Shown: positions 36,168-45,680, numbered from the stretch's first letter. The stretch: DNA of 64,000 nucleotides from Lentisphaera araneosa HTCC2155 (GCF_000170755.1 NZ_ABCK01000012.1:122209-186208); one strand, 5' to 3'. Numbers and translations are program-made. Notes: generated from the sequence alone by a model not told the origin.

Positions 36168-39100
36168 ATGTCTTCAACAATTAGTAAAATAATACTCGCC
36201 TTTGGGCTCATTTCCTCAATGAGCTTTAACAGTAAAGCTCAAGGGAAAAATTCTAAATTAGCTTTTCGTATTCCCCCGGAATTTGATTTGCATATTTATG
36301 CCGATAGCCAAAAGATTAGCAACCCGGTGTCCATCACCATCGACCCGCAAAATAGAGTATATGTGGCAGAAGTTCAGCGTTTTCAACGTGGTGTAGAAGA
36401 TAGTCGCCAACATAATTTATGGTTCATGGATGAACTGAAAATCAATTCCCTGCAGGGGCGTTTAGATCTCTATGAAAAATGGACAAAAAAGGGGCGCTTC
36501 AAGCCGGGTCATTTTACTGAGTATTCAGACTTAATTACAATTCTGGAAGACACGACGGGCGATGAGCAAGCGGATAAGAGTCGAACTTATGCATGTGGTT
36601 TTAATGAGCCTTTAGCAGGTAATGCCGGCAGTGTTCTTTTGGCTCCCAATGGCGAAATGTATTACGCCAATATCCCCCATATTTGGAAACTGGAGGACCA
36701 AGATGGCGATGGCATTCACGATAAAAAAGAAAAATTTATTAGTGGTTTTGGCTTTCGCAATGGCGTCAATGGTCACGATCTACATGGCCTTGAATGGGGT
36801 GTAGATGGTCGACTTTATTTTTCCAATGGGGATCGTGGTTATCGCGTTAAAACGAAAGAAGGAAAAGTCCTGAAAAGCAGTGAGCGTGGAACTATTTTTC
36901 GTTGTGAACCCGATGGCAGTCATTTAGAGGAGTTTACTTTTGGCAATCGCAATCCCCAGGATCTAGCTTTTGATCAATACGGTAATTTATTCACGGTCGA
37001 TAATAATCGTGGTCAAGGCGATAAATCTCGCGTTTGCTACCTCGTGGAATTAGGTGATTATGGCTGGAATTCCGGTCATGAAAACAAAACAACTTTTTTT
37101 CGTGCCACAAAACTCAATGAACGCAAGGGGCCAAAACCCTTAGATGCTTGGGTATTGGAAGGTGACTGGCGTGAACAGCACCAAGGGCAGGCGGCTTATG
37201 TGATCCCATCCATTTTCTTTATCCCAGGGGGATCTGCCGGCATGACCTTTAATCCTGGTGAATCCATGGGCAGCAAGTACGACAACAAATTTCTCTTTAG
37301 TGCTTATCAAAATGGGGTTCACGCCTTTGATCTTGAGCCCGACGGAGCAGGTTTAAAGAAAAAAGATCACGATCACTTTTGGTCTGGTGGCCTCATTATG
37401 GATACTGAATTTGATCGTGATGGACGCCTATATCTAGCCGATTATGTTGCTTCAGGCAATCCTAGAGATGGCAGTCGTAAAGGCGCTATTTACCTTCTTA
37501 AAAATCCTGAAGCCATGCAAAAAGAATCAGTGCTCAGTGCTAGTCGAATCTTAAGAAAAGGTTTTACTTCCAGCTCAGCTCAGGAACTCTATCAAAACTT
37601 ATTCCACCGCGATATGCGCGTTCGCCTTTTTTCACAATTTGAACTAGCTAAGAGAAAAGATGCCAAAGTCTTTGCAAAAGGTCTTCAGCAAACAGAGAAT
37701 GAACTAGCTCGACTCCATAGTATTTGGGGGTTTGGGCAACTTTCCCGCAAAGATAAGAGCTTTAATAAAGAACTCTTAAAGTTTTGCGAAGATCGCAATT
37801 GGCGTGTACGTGCGCAAATCGCAAAAGTTTTGGGTGAGTCCAAGGATCCCAAGACCAAAGAGCCCCTCATGAAGCTTTTAAAGGATGAGCATGCACGGGT
37901 TCAATTTTATGCGGCCACTGCCCTCGGAAAAGTTGCCAATGACGCAAAAGTGATTCAAGCTTTAATTCATACTGCGAGTAAAAATGACGACGTTTTTTTG
38001 CGTCACGCCATAGCTGCGGGGTTGATCTACACGAGCAATGCTGACGAAATCAGTAAGTATATAAAGAATTCATCACCCGCATCCCGCATGGTGAGCTTAT
38101 TAGCTTTAACTCGGCTAAACGATGAGCGCGTGATTGACTTTTTAGATGATGCTGCTGTGAGTATTGTACAGGAGGCCGTCTTGGCGATTGATCGTATGAA
38201 TCATCATGACTTAGCCATGCGAGCTGCGTTGGCCCTTAAGAAATTCACTCAGGGAAAACCACAGCTTACCGAGACTATTTTAGAGCGCCTCTTGCAATGG
38301 AACTTTCGTCGTGGTGATGCTCTAGCTGTAGAAAATGTACGAGCTTTGATCTACAACTCATCGGCTCCAGAGCATATTCGTCAAGTAGCCCTCAACGACC
38401 TCATTCGCTGGCAGCAAGAAGCCCCAATGGATCCTATTATTGGACAGATCAGACCCGTCAACTCCGAGCGCTTCGATACCGCACCACAAATAAAAGCCAT
38501 CGTAAGTGATTTGCTTGATAAAGAAGAGTCCAAAGCTATGAAGGCCTTGCTCACTAGTTTATCTATTGAGTATGGCCTCGCCAAAAATAAGAACCTCTTA
38601 GCTGCGCAAGTGATGAATCCAAATGGCGATGTGGCTGAACGCCTGAATCTCTATAAAAAATTGATTTCTAGTTCAGATGCTTCGGTAGCAAAAATTACCG
38701 AGACACTTTTACAAGATAAAGAATTTGTTCTCCGCAAAGAAGCGCTCTTTCATTTATCTCAGAGTGATATGCTTATGTTTAATGACTACCTACAGAACCT
38801 ATATGATAAACAAATTGATCTGCAGTTGCTCTATTTGGCTTTGGCGCATAAAACTTATGTTAAAGGGGAGCGTCTTTTAATTAAATCTTTGAGTCAGGCA
38901 ATTGAAGGTAACTATGAGCCCTCAGCTTTATTGGAGCTCCAAGAGGCCGCCGAAAAAAGTCAGCATAAAGCGGTAAAACATCTCCTAGGGAAGTTTAAAA
39001 ATACTTTAAAAGATCAAGGCCCCTTACATGAATACAAGGCAACGCTTTATGGAGGTGACCCTATCAATGGTAGAAAGATGGTTTATAATGAAGGCTTGGG

Positions 39101-39485
39101 GCAGTGTATTATTTGCCATAAAATCGAAGATAAGGGTGGGGTAGTAGCTCCGGACTTAAGTCATATTGCTAGCTTAGAAAGAGCAAGACCAGAATATTTG
39201 ATGGAGTCCATTGTTGCACCCGCTAATTATGTGGTTCCGGGCTATGGTAATGTGACGGTACAAATGAAAAACGGAGATACGCTAGTGGCTTCTTTAGTTT
39301 CACAGGATGAACAAACACTTGTACTCAAAATGGCCGACGGTAAAAATAAAGATTTTGCCATGGCGGATGTCGCTTCAGTGAGCAAGCCACTATCCTCCAT
39401 GCCACCACTTGGTACAGTCTTAAGCAAACGAGACTTACGAGATATTATTGCTTACCTCAAAACCCTCAAAAAGAAAGAGCACTAA
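36168..39485 (+). CDS. Large secreted PVC dehydrogenase: propeller, HEAT repeats, haem c domain
   Basis: 1105 residues with a signal peptide (to about SKAQ). The first 430 residues are a sugar-dehydrogenase-like propeller (VSITIDPQNRVYVAEVQRF; HDLHGLEWGVDGRLYFSNGDRGYR; NRNPQDLAFDQYGNLFTVDNN), the middle is HEAT-like (RNWRVRAQIAKVLGESKDPKTKEPLMKLL repeats) and the C-terminus has a haem c site CIICH (Cys980/Cys983/His984) in a TIGR02603-type domain. Such proteins are called putative membrane-bound dehydrogenases in planctomycetes. It likely oxidises a sugar outside the cytoplasm, passing electrons to the haem. It heads an operon with a sulfatase and an isomerase. Confidence 0.85.
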   Translation: MSSTISKIILAFGLISSMSFNSKAQGKNSKLAFRIPPEFDLHIYADSQKISNPVSITIDPQNRVYVAEVQRFQRGVEDSRQHNLWFMDELKINSLQGRLDLYEKWTKKGRFKPGHFTEYSDLITILEDTTGDEQADKSRTYACGFNEPLAGNAGSVLLAPNGEMYYANIPHIWKLEDQDGDGIHDKKEKFISGFGFRNGVNGHDLHGLEWGVDGRLYFSNGDRGYRVKTKEGKVLKSSERGTIFRCEPDGSHLEEFTFGNRNPQDLAFDQYGNLFTVDNNRGQGDKSRVCYLVELGDYGWNSGHENKTTFFRATKLNERKGPKPLDAWVLEGDWREQHQGQAAYVIPSIFFIPGGSAGMTFNPGESMGSKYDNKFLFSAYQNGVHAFDLEPDGAGLKKKDHDHFWSGGLIMDTEFDRDGRLYLADYVASGNPRDGSRKGAIYLLKNPEAMQKESVLSASRILRKGFTSSSAQELYQNLFHRDMRVRLFSQFELAKRKDAKVFAKGLQQTENELARLHSIWGFGQLSRKDKSFNKELLKFCEDRNWRVRAQIAKVLGESKDPKTKEPLMKLLKDEHARVQFYAATALGKVANDAKVIQALIHTASKNDDVFLRHAIAAGLIYTSNADEISKYIKNSSPASRMVSLLALTRLNDERVIDFLDDAAVSIVQEAVLAIDRMNHHDLAMRAALALKKFTQGKPQLTETILERLLQWNFRRGDALAVENVRALIYNSSAPEHIRQVALNDLIRWQQEAPMDPIIGQIRPVNSERFDTAPQIKAIVSDLLDKEESKAMKALLTSLSIEYGLAKNKNLLAAQVMNPNGDVAERLNLYKKLISSSDASVAKITETLLQDKEFVLRKEALFHLSQSDMLMFNDYLQNLYDKQIDLQLLYLALAHKTYVKGERLLIKSLSQAIEGNYEPSALLELQEAAEKSQHKAVKHLLGKFKNTLKDQGPLHEYKATLYGGDPINGRKMVYNEGLGQCIICHKIEDKGGVVAPDLSHIASLERARPEYLMESIVAPANYVVPGYGNVTVQMKNGDTLVASLVSQDEQTLVLKMADGKNKDFAMADVASVSKPLSSMPPLGTVLSKRDLRDIIAYLKTLKKKEH

Positions 39486-39486
39486 A

Positions 39487-41226
39487 ATGCAATACTTAAG
39501 CGCTAGAGTACTTTTACTTATGTGTTTAATTTTTTCCGCTTATGCTAAGCGGGAAAAACCCAATGTCATAGTCATTCTTACAGATGATCAGGGCTGGGGT
39601 GATTTAAGCATGAATGGCAACCGCGATATGGATACGCCGCATATAGATTCAATCGCCAAAAATGGTGCCCAATTCAAATACTTTTATGTCCAGCCTGTTT
39701 GTTCACCGACACGAGCGGAATTCCTCACCGGGCGCTACCATGAGCGGAGCTCAGTCTATTCCACAAGTGAAGGTGGGGAACGTATCGATTCGGATGAGCA
39801 GACCATAGCCGATATGTTTAAAGCTTCAGCTTATAAGACTGCGGCCTTTGGCAAATGGCATAATGGCATGCAGTACCCCTATCATCCTAATGCTAGAGGC
39901 TTTGATGAATTCTATGGCTTCTGCTCTGGTCATTGGGGGAATTATTACAGTCCCATGCTGGAACGCAACAATCAAATTGTTCCGGGGCAGGGTTTTATTA
40001 TCGATGACTTCACAAATAAGGCTATTGACTTTATCGAGAAAAATCAAGATAATCCCTTTTTTGTATATCTACCTTATGCCACTCCTCACTCACCCATGCA
40101 GATACCCGATCGCTGGTGGGATAAATATGACAAAAAAGACGATTTCAAAATGCCTGTGAAAGTCAATAATCACCTAAAAGCCGCTCTAGCCATGTGCGAA
40201 AATATTGATTACAATGTGGGCCGTCTATTAAAGAAATTAGACGAGCTAAATTTGAGTGACGATACGATAGTTCTTTACATGTCAGATAATGGTCCCAATG
40301 GTGATCGCTGGAATGGGGGCATGCGCGGTCGCAAAGGAAGTGTGTACGAAGGTGGTCTACGTTCTCCTTTAGTGATTCAGTGGCCTAGAAAAATCCCACC
40401 TGCACGAGAAGTAAAGCAAATTTCAGGAGTTATTGACTTAATGCCAACTTTAGCTGATTTATGTGATGTGAAATTAATCAGTGAAAAAGCTTTGGATGGC
40501 CGAAGTATGAAGGCTGAATTAATGGGCAGTACGCAAATGAACGAGCGCTACCTTTATGCAAAATGGAGTAGTAAGTCGAGCATCCGAAATCAAAAATATC
40601 GCTTCAATAATGAAGGTAAACTCTACGACATTGAGAACGATCCCGGCGAAAAAGTAGATATTAGTAAAAAGTACCCTCTGATTGCTCAGAAAATGAAAAA
40701 CAAGCTACAGGAAACCAAACGCGATGTAGCCAAAGATTTTAATAAAAATCGACCCTTTGTGATTACTCATCCTGACTCCCCGTTTAGTCAGCTTCCAGCT
40801 CGCGATGCCAAAGCAACTGGAACACTCAAAAGATCCAGTAAACACCCCAACTGTAGTTTTTGGCATAATTGGGAAACGACTGACGATTATATTTATTGGG
40901 ATGGAGAGGTGGAGGCCGAAGGCAATTACGAAGCTGTGATTTATTACACCTGTAAAGAGGGCCACCAGGGGTCAGTCTTGGAGTTATCCTTTGCAGGCAA
41001 CAGCATTGAAGCAAGTGTTGATCATGCTCATGATCCACCTTTGAAAGGTATGGATGAAGATCATACTCCTAGAATCGAATCCTACGTGAAGGATTTTCGA
41101 CCTTTAAATATGGGGGTGATAAAGCTAGAAAAGGGTAAAGGAGTTTTGCAGCTTAAAGCTCTTAAAAAAACCGGCGAAGGAATAATTGATTTTCGCTTAT
41201 TAACTTTAAAAAGAATTGAAAAATAG
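39487..41226 (+). CDS. Secreted arylsulfatase with C-terminal accessory domain
   Basis: 579 residues; start at ATG 39487, 1 bp after the previous stop (the ORF start at 39448 overlaps the dehydrogenase end). Signal peptide (MQYLSARVLLLMCLIFSAYA), NVIVILTDDQGWGDL, CSPTRAEFLTG (Cys72), AAFGKWHNG, YATPHSPMQIPD, YMSDNGPNGDRWNGG. After the sulfatase tail (about residue 400) is an accessory domain (YIYWDGEVEAEGNYEAVIYY; GSVLELSFAGNSIEASVDHAH) that also appears as a lone remnant at 18904. Co-transcribed with the dehydrogenase and the isomerase. Confidence 0.93.
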   Translation: MQYLSARVLLLMCLIFSAYAKREKPNVIVILTDDQGWGDLSMNGNRDMDTPHIDSIAKNGAQFKYFYVQPVCSPTRAEFLTGRYHERSSVYSTSEGGERIDSDEQTIADMFKASAYKTAAFGKWHNGMQYPYHPNARGFDEFYGFCSGHWGNYYSPMLERNNQIVPGQGFIIDDFTNKAIDFIEKNQDNPFFVYLPYATPHSPMQIPDRWWDKYDKKDDFKMPVKVNNHLKAALAMCENIDYNVGRLLKKLDELNLSDDTIVLYMSDNGPNGDRWNGGMRGRKGSVYEGGLRSPLVIQWPRKIPPAREVKQISGVIDLMPTLADLCDVKLISEKALDGRSMKAELMGSTQMNERYLYAKWSSKSSIRNQKYRFNNEGKLYDIENDPGEKVDISKKYPLIAQKMKNKLQETKRDVAKDFNKNRPFVITHPDSPFSQLPARDAKATGTLKRSSKHPNCSFWHNWETTDDYIYWDGEVEAEGNYEAVIYYTCKEGHQGSVLELSFAGNSIEASVDHAHDPPLKGMDEDHTPRIESYVKDFRPLNMGVIKLEKGKGVLQLKALKKTGEGIIDFRLLTLKRIEK

Positions 41227-41249
41227 AATCAAAAACTAGGAGATACACT

Positions 41250-42197
41250 ATGAGTCATTCGAATATTAATCGCCGCCATTTTATAGCAGCTTCTGCCTTA
41301 GCCGCCTTAGCGAGTTCATGTAAGAGCTTTAGTTCAAAACCAGAACTTCAAATCTCTTTAGCTCAATACTCACTCCATCGTGGCTTTTTTGGCAAGTCAG
41401 GGTACAAAAAACTGGACTCTTTAGACTTTCCCAAAATTACTCGCAGCCTCGATATCGCAGCCTGTGAATACGTAGGGGCTTTTTTCCCCGGTCGTAAGCC
41501 GGATCTTAAATTTTCGAAAGAAATGAACAAACGTTCACAGGATTTTGGTATAGAAAATTTACTTGTCATGGTAGATGGCAATGGTAACCTTGGCGACCCT
41601 TCAAGTAGCAAACGCGATCAGGCTGTGGCCAATCACCGCAAGTGGCTTGAGGCTGCTGCGGAATTGAATTGCCACAGCATTCGCGTTAATGCCCGCAGTC
41701 AGGGCTCAACTGATGAGCAGCGCAAACTTCTCGCGGATGGCATGTCCAAACTCTGTGCAGAAGCCAAAGAATTTAATATGAATATTCTTATTGAAAATCA
41801 TGGTGGCTTGTCTTCTGATGGGGAGTTTTTAGCTAGCCTGATGAAAGAAGTCAATCTAGATAATTTTGGAACCTTACCCGACTTTGGGAATTTCTGGGAT
41901 AGAGAGAGCAAAACTCTTTTCGATCCCTACGCGGGAACTAAGGCCATGCTTCCGTACGCCAAAGCCCTTAGTGCCAAAACTTATGATCTCGTGCCAGGTA
42001 AAAAGTACACAGTAAAAAACCGACATTTTGGATACGAAATTGATGTGGAACGCATGATGAAGCTGACCGTTGAAAGTGCTTACAAGGGCTGGATTGGCAT
42101 TGAATACGAGGGCACTAATCCCAGTAAAAACGAAATTGAGGGCATTCAGATGAGCAAAAAAATCCTCGAGGAACTTTGGGCAAAATACCAAGTGTAA
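41250..42197 (+). CDS. Sugar phosphate isomerase/epimerase-like TIM-barrel lipoprotein
   Basis: 315 residues. The start has an AGGAG site (41241-41245). Leader NRRHFIAASALAAL with a following lipobox-like LASSC (Cys24) suggests Tat export with lipid anchoring. The rest is a xylose isomerase-like TIM barrel: HSIRVNARSQGS, NMNILIENHGGLSSDG, NFGTLPDFGNFWDRE, KALSAKTYDLVPG and IGIEYEGTNPSKNEIEG, with Glu/Asp/His at the metal positions typical of the family. It may process a sugar product released by the upstream enzymes outside the cytoplasm; exported members occur widely in PVC bacteria. Confidence 0.85.
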   Translation: MSHSNINRRHFIAASALAALASSCKSFSSKPELQISLAQYSLHRGFFGKSGYKKLDSLDFPKITRSLDIAACEYVGAFFPGRKPDLKFSKEMNKRSQDFGIENLLVMVDGNGNLGDPSSSKRDQAVANHRKWLEAAAELNCHSIRVNARSQGSTDEQRKLLADGMSKLCAEAKEFNMNILIENHGGLSSDGEFLASLMKEVNLDNFGTLPDFGNFWDRESKTLFDPYAGTKAMLPYAKALSAKTYDLVPGKKYTVKNRHFGYEIDVERMMKLTVESAYKGWIGIEYEGTNPSKNEIEGIQMSKKILEELWAKYQV

Positions 42198-42205
42198 ATT
42201 TTAGC

Positions 42206-43579
42206 TTATCCAGTTAAACGTTTAACTTGTTCAGTCATATATATTGGGAGTGATAGAAGACTATATTCCGCTCGATCATTTGGATTGATTTTAAAATTAA
42301 CATCAACCAAACTTGGCAGGTCGGAGTTAAGTCTAACGGCAATTTTTAAGCCTTTTTGAGCCATGAGTAGGTGTAGAGACTTCATTGATCCCGTACTCCC
42401 AGCTTTTACTTCAATGGGCAAAAGAGTAGAACCAGACTGAACTAAGTAATCGACTTCAGCTTCGGAACCTTTTTTCTCTCTTGCCCAATAGTGCAGTGAT
42501 GGCTCTATATAATAAGGTTCTGTTGTTCGTAGGAGTTGCCCGACAACTTGTTCGGCAATTGCGCCTTTGTTACTTAGTTCAATATTTGTTTTTTGCATTT
42601 CTAAGTTGAGCTGTAAGCCTAAGGCCGCTGAGACTAAACCTGAGTCAAGAAAAATCATTTTGAACTTATTAGGATTTGAACTTGCATCTAAAGGAAGGCC
42701 ATCAGCACTTGTCGTATGTATTTTATGGCAGATTTTTGCAGTGCATAGTAGGTTTAAAGCTCGTTTAATAACATCGCCTCGAATTTCTTTACTGATATTT
42801 GAATATTTGATTTTATGACCAATCATTCGCGGCAGACTCCTCATAACTATATCTAAGGTTTCTTTTTGAGACCTTGCGGAATATTTTGAAAAATCATCAC
42901 GGTAAGTAGCTAGGAGGTCTTGTTGTATAATAGAGATTTCAGTAAATGAATGAGTATCAATCCAGGTGCTTAATGCTTCCGGCATCCCTCCCACTATTGT
43001 GTATATTTTGAATAAACTTAAAAGTTTCTTATGAATCAAAGGCTTGATCGCCTCTCCCTGTGATATCTGGGTAAGATTTATTGTATCTAAAAAATCACGT
43101 AGTATTTCATTGCCAGTAACAGACAAAAACTCATTAAAACTAAAGGGTTCCAAATAATAGTAACTTATGCGGCCAACTGGCATGCTAAAAGTATGGTCTT
43201 CAAGTGTAAAGTCCAAGAGTGAACCCGTTGCGATAAGAGCTAGTTCTGGCATCTCTTCATAAAACCAACGTAACTTTGCCAAGATTTGCGGAAAAGCTTG
43301 GACTTCATCTAAAAATAATAAGCTGTTCTCTATGTTGATCGTGCAAGATAAATGCATTTCTAGAAGACTAATATATTCATGGGGATTATTGGAGGTGAAA
43401 ATTTCTTTAATGATTAAATCTTTTTCAAAATTTAATTCAATTAATTTCATGTTCTCGCTTTTTGCTAAGTGGCGAACAGACCATGTTTTACCGACTTGCC
43501 TAGCACCTCGTAAGACTAAGGGTTTTCGATGACTTTTATAGAGCCAATTTTTTAAATAGATTTCTGCATTTCTTTTCAT
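42206..43579 (-). CDS. AAA ATPase with DUF4143 domain
   Basis: 457 residues. Walker A GARQVGKT (25-32), Walker B SLLFLDEVQ (Asp91/Glu92), sensor LIATGSLLDF, then the DUF4143 C-terminal half (YSNISKEIRGDVIKRALNLL; HYWAREKKGSEAEVDYLVQ; PIEVKAGSTGSMKSL). The PD-ExK-like motif EVDYLV...IEVKAG is typical of this family. Biological role unsettled; members occur in accessory regions. An AAAGG site precedes the ATG. It converges on the isomerase with only 8 bp between stops. Its promoter region has three 33-bp direct repeats. Confidence 0.9.
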   Translation of the reverse strand: MKRNAEIYLKNWLYKSHRKPLVLRGARQVGKTWSVRHLAKSENMKLIELNFEKDLIIKEIFTSNNPHEYISLLEMHLSCTINIENSLLFLDEVQAFPQILAKLRWFYEEMPELALIATGSLLDFTLEDHTFSMPVGRISYYYLEPFSFNEFLSVTGNEILRDFLDTINLTQISQGEAIKPLIHKKLLSLFKIYTIVGGMPEALSTWIDTHSFTEISIIQQDLLATYRDDFSKYSARSQKETLDIVMRSLPRMIGHKIKYSNISKEIRGDVIKRALNLLCTAKICHKIHTTSADGLPLDASSNPNKFKMIFLDSGLVSAALGLQLNLEMQKTNIELSNKGAIAEQVVGQLLRTTEPYYIEPSLHYWAREKKGSEAEVDYLVQSGSTLLPIEVKAGSTGSMKSLHLLMAQKGLKIAVRLNSDLPSLVDVNFKINPNDRAEYSLLSLPIYMTEQVKRLTG

Positions 43580-43637
43580 ATCAAAACCTTTAATGATTTA
43601 ATAAAATAAGCCTTGATCATAAAAAAACAATTTTTTA

Positions 43638-43713
43638 TAGTAAAAATAGACGGTTGTTTCTACTATTTTATAGTAAAAATAGACGGTTGTTTCTACTATT
43701 TTATAGTAAAAAT
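43638..43713. repeat. 33-bp direct repeats upstream of the ATPase
   Basis: TAGTAAAAATAGACGG-type units start at 43638, 43671 and 43704 (the last partial), a period of exactly 33 bp. Each full unit is an imperfect palindrome (TAGTAaAAA ... TTTcTACTA). On the minus strand each contains a TACTATAAAATAG, a -10-like box, so these look like repeated operator/promoter copies 60-130 bp upstream of the ATPase start. Confidence 0.7.
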
Positions 43714-43941
43714 AAACTCTTGTTAAATTTTTTAGAGATGTGCTCAATACTGATGAATTATGTGGTTTTAGGACGATCCCTGAATCAAGACTCAGGTGCA
43801 AAGCATCGAATTATTGTCGTGTGTACGGTGAACCGCATAATAAATTACGGAAGGGGGATAGGGCTCAAGTTTAGTTTCGATATAGACCAAACTCACAAGA
43901 GTATAGGCCGTGATTAAACCGCATGGATGCGGAGTTCCAAA

Positions 43942-44016
43942 GTATGTAGTCCACTCTTTAGAGTGCTGAAAAGCTTGATTTCTAGGTATGTAGTCCACTC
44001 TTTAGAGTGCTGAAAA
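43942..44016. repeat. Two direct repeats with CACTCT-TT-AGAGTG hairpin
   Basis: GTATGTAGTCCACTCTTTA (plus GAGTGCTGAAAA) occurs at 43942 and again at 43986, a 44-bp period. Each contains CACTCTTTAGAGTG, a perfect palindrome with no loop. The region 43714-43941 contains no recognised gene. Confidence 0.75.
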
Positions 44017-44025
44017 AGTCCGCAA

Positions 44026-44281
44026 GCTAAAGAGGCTGTGTGAAAAACAAGTGTTTAGGTACAGAGTACCGCACTATAATAGTGTGCACCGATAGGTGCA
44101 CATTAATTTGATACATAAGATCAAGGTACGAAGTACCGACCGAACTTATTGACTCGGTCGGACTTACAGCCCTTCAACTTCCTCTTTCAATACAATCATG
44201 CACCTATCGGTGCATGCTATAATCGGACGGGCTTTCAGCCCTACACAGAATTATATTTGTTTTTCACACAGCCTCTAAAGC
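44026..44281. mobile_element. Candidate MITE-like element
   Basis: Ends are inverted repeats: GCTAAAGAGGCTGTGTGAAA plus AACAA at 44026-44050 and its complement (TTGTTTTTCACACAGCCTCT plus AAAGC) at 44257-44281, 23 of 25 matching. The interior (206 bp) has hairpins GTGCACC-GATA-GGTGCAC (44084-44101), GGTAC-GAA-GTACC, ATGCACC-TATC-GGTGCAT (44198-44215). No ORF for a transposase. The right end also recurs at about 45494-45517 without its partner. No target duplication confirmed. Confidence 0.45.
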
Positions 44282-44332
44282 TTGAACTACATGCCTTCGC
44301 TTAGCCACAACAGATTACGATCTACAATCGGC

Positions 44333-44352
44333 GGATCAAAGATCCATTTTTG
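44333..44352 (+). terminator. Possible terminator hairpin before pseudopilin copy 1
   Basis: GGATC-AAA-GATCC (44333-44345) followed by ATTTTTG. Small stem (5 bp), so weak. The same hairpin is at 45566-45585 in the second duplicate. Confidence 0.35.
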
Positions 44353-44384
44353 TTAAAAAAAAACTGATTTTTTTATAATTTCCG

Positions 44385-44409
44385 TAAGATCTCGATTTTA
44401 GGGTACAAA
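44385..44409 (+). promoter_or_regulatory. Candidate promoter, GTAAGA-N14-TACAAA class
   Basis: CCGTAAGA (AAGA ends 44389), 14 nt, TACAAA (44404-44409). Duplicated copy with the same spacing at 45620-45644 (TACAAT). Start is 37 bp downstream. Confidence 0.5.
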
Positions 44410-44445
44410 TCATATTTAATTATTACTATGAAAGGATGTAATTAT

Positions 44446-45054
44446 ATGAAGTTTTTGAAAAAGAAATTTACTTTAATCGAAATTTTGGTGGTGGTGGCTA
44501 TTATTGGTATTCTTGCATCTCTCTTATTACCAACTTTGGGCAATGCAAGAGATAAGAGTCGCGCAAGTGTATGTAAAAACAACCTCAAACAATTGAGCGT
44601 GACGATGTATTTATATCTGGACGATTCTCAGTACATTATTAATCATGTTACGCCAAATCCTTCTACTGGCTTAAACATCCCTTGGTCAAGAGCAAATGTT
44701 TTTCCGGGAGATAATAGTATTTTGGAATGCCCCAGCGATGAAAAGGCGGACCCAGCTAGTTGGGAACCCTCTTATGGTTTTAATTATTTCTATTTAAAGG
44801 AACAGAAACTTGCTGAAGTAAGTAAGCCAGCAGAGACTATCTTCTTTGCTGATAGTGGGCATGTAAACACCACTCACCCGTGGAATAATCGCGCTGTTGC
44901 AGGTTATTTGATTAACAACAAGTCTGCCTGGGCAGCTCCCATTGGACTTCGCCATGATGAAGCTCCCAACTTGTTGTGGGTCGATGGCCACGTTTCAACA
45001 CTGAAGGACATGATTAATATTCATCTAAGTAATGAACTTTGGGACAGAGAATAA
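44446..45054 (+). CDS. Type II pseudopilin-like protein (duplicate 1)
   Basis: 203 residues from ATG 44446, chosen to match the second copy at 45681; the frame from 44428 adds MKGCNY before it. [20 protein letters not shown] is a prepilin leader with a slightly longer basic N-terminus. [15 protein letters not shown] is the H-X9-DG motif. The paralogue at 45681 is nearly identical in the first 50 residues. It is followed after 2 bp by the truncated secreted protein. Confidence 0.87.
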   Translation: MKFLKKKFTLIEILVVVAIIGILASLLLPTLGNARDKSRASVCKNNLKQLSVTMYLYLDDSQYIINHVTPNPSTGLNIPWSRANVFPGDNSILECPSDEKADPASWEPSYGFNYFYLKEQKLAEVSKPAETIFFADSGHVNTTHPWNNRAVAGYLINNKSAWAAPIGLRHDEAPNLLWVDGHVSTLKDMINIHLSNELWDRE

Positions 45055-45056
45055 GG

Positions 45057-45356
45057 ATGAATAAAAAAGTATTATACCTCCTCTTGCTCTTTAATTTAAG
45101 TGCTCTTGCACTTTCACCTGAATTGCAGCAAGAGCTCGATAAGCGAAGTGCAGGCAAAGTGGCTATCCTTTGTGACTTTGATTTTGAAAATACGACTTAT
45201 GAGCAACTCTCTCCCAAATGGGTCCCCATAAAAGGTCAGTATGATATCCTTGATGGAAAGTTGGAAGGCAGAGAACTCGCTGAAGACAAACACGTCTCAA
45301 CTTCGGGAATGGATTTAGATATTGGTCTGATTAGCAAAGATTTAAGTGGCTACTAA
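45057..45356 (+). CDS. Truncated secreted LamG-like protein (duplicate 1)
   Basis: 99 residues from ATG 45057 (the ORF start at 45039 is inside the pseudopilin). It is nearly identical to the N-terminus of 46283-46930 (AGKVAILCDFDFENTTYEQL; GQYDILDGKLEGRELAEDKH) but diverges after SGMDLDIG and stops (LISKDLSGY). The lost part is the lectin-like domain, so this copy is probably nonfunctional. Confidence 0.75.
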   Translation: MNKKVLYLLLLFNLSALALSPELQQELDKRSAGKVAILCDFDFENTTYEQLSPKWVPIKGQYDILDGKLEGRELAEDKHVSTSGMDLDIGLISKDLSGY

Positions 45357-45565
45357 TCATTAGCTTATCAGAGGGCTGTAAGTCCGACACATTCATTACC
45401 TTATGTCGGTGCGTTACACCTTAGATAAATTTTTATTTCAAACGTGTGGTTGAACCACACGCTATTTCCTATCGGTGCTCTGCACCTAAAAGAGTTTTTT
45501 TACACAGCCTCTAAAGCTTGAACTAGATACCTTTTCTTAGATACGAAAAGGGCGGGACTACTTGC

Positions 45566-45585
45566 GGATCAAAGATCCATTTTTG
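45566..45585 (+). terminator. Possible terminator hairpin before pseudopilin copy 2
   Basis: GGATC-AAA-GATCC (45566-45578) then ATTTTTG; same hairpin as 44333. Weak stem. Confidence 0.35.
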
Positions 45586-45619
45586 TTAAAAAAAAAACTG
45601 ATTTTTTTTATAATTTCCG

Positions 45620-45644
45620 TAAGATCTTACTTTTTGTGTACAAT
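45620..45644 (+). promoter_or_regulatory. Candidate promoter, GTAAGA-N14-TACAAT class
   Basis: CCGTAAGA (AAGA 45621-45624), 14 nt, TACAAT (45639-45644); 37 bp upstream of the pseudopilin start. The upstream TTATAATTTCCGTAAGATC block is identical to the other duplicate. Confidence 0.55.
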
Positions 45645-45680
45645 TCATATATAATTATTACTATTAAAGGATGAAATTAT

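Larger units (their letters stand above)
45357..45680. repeat. Intergenic hairpins between duplicates
   Basis: Hairpins CGTGTGGTT-G-AACCACACG (45443-45461; arms shared with 50370-50389) and GGTGC-TCT-GCACC (45474-45486), the right end of the MITE-like element (ACACAGCCTCTAAAGC, about 45502), the GGATC-AAA-GATCC hairpin at 45566-45578 with a T-run, and the promoter-like site. No gene recognised. Confidence 0.7.

Noticed and set aside
43598..43801. Minus-strand ORF with YFYYKIVETTV repeats
   Set aside because: The peptide repeat is only the 33-bp DNA repeat read in frame; no ribosome site, and it sits in the ATPase promoter.
43654..43917. Plus-strand ORF over 43654-43917
   Set aside because: Begins in the 33-bp repeats, no ribosome site or family pattern.
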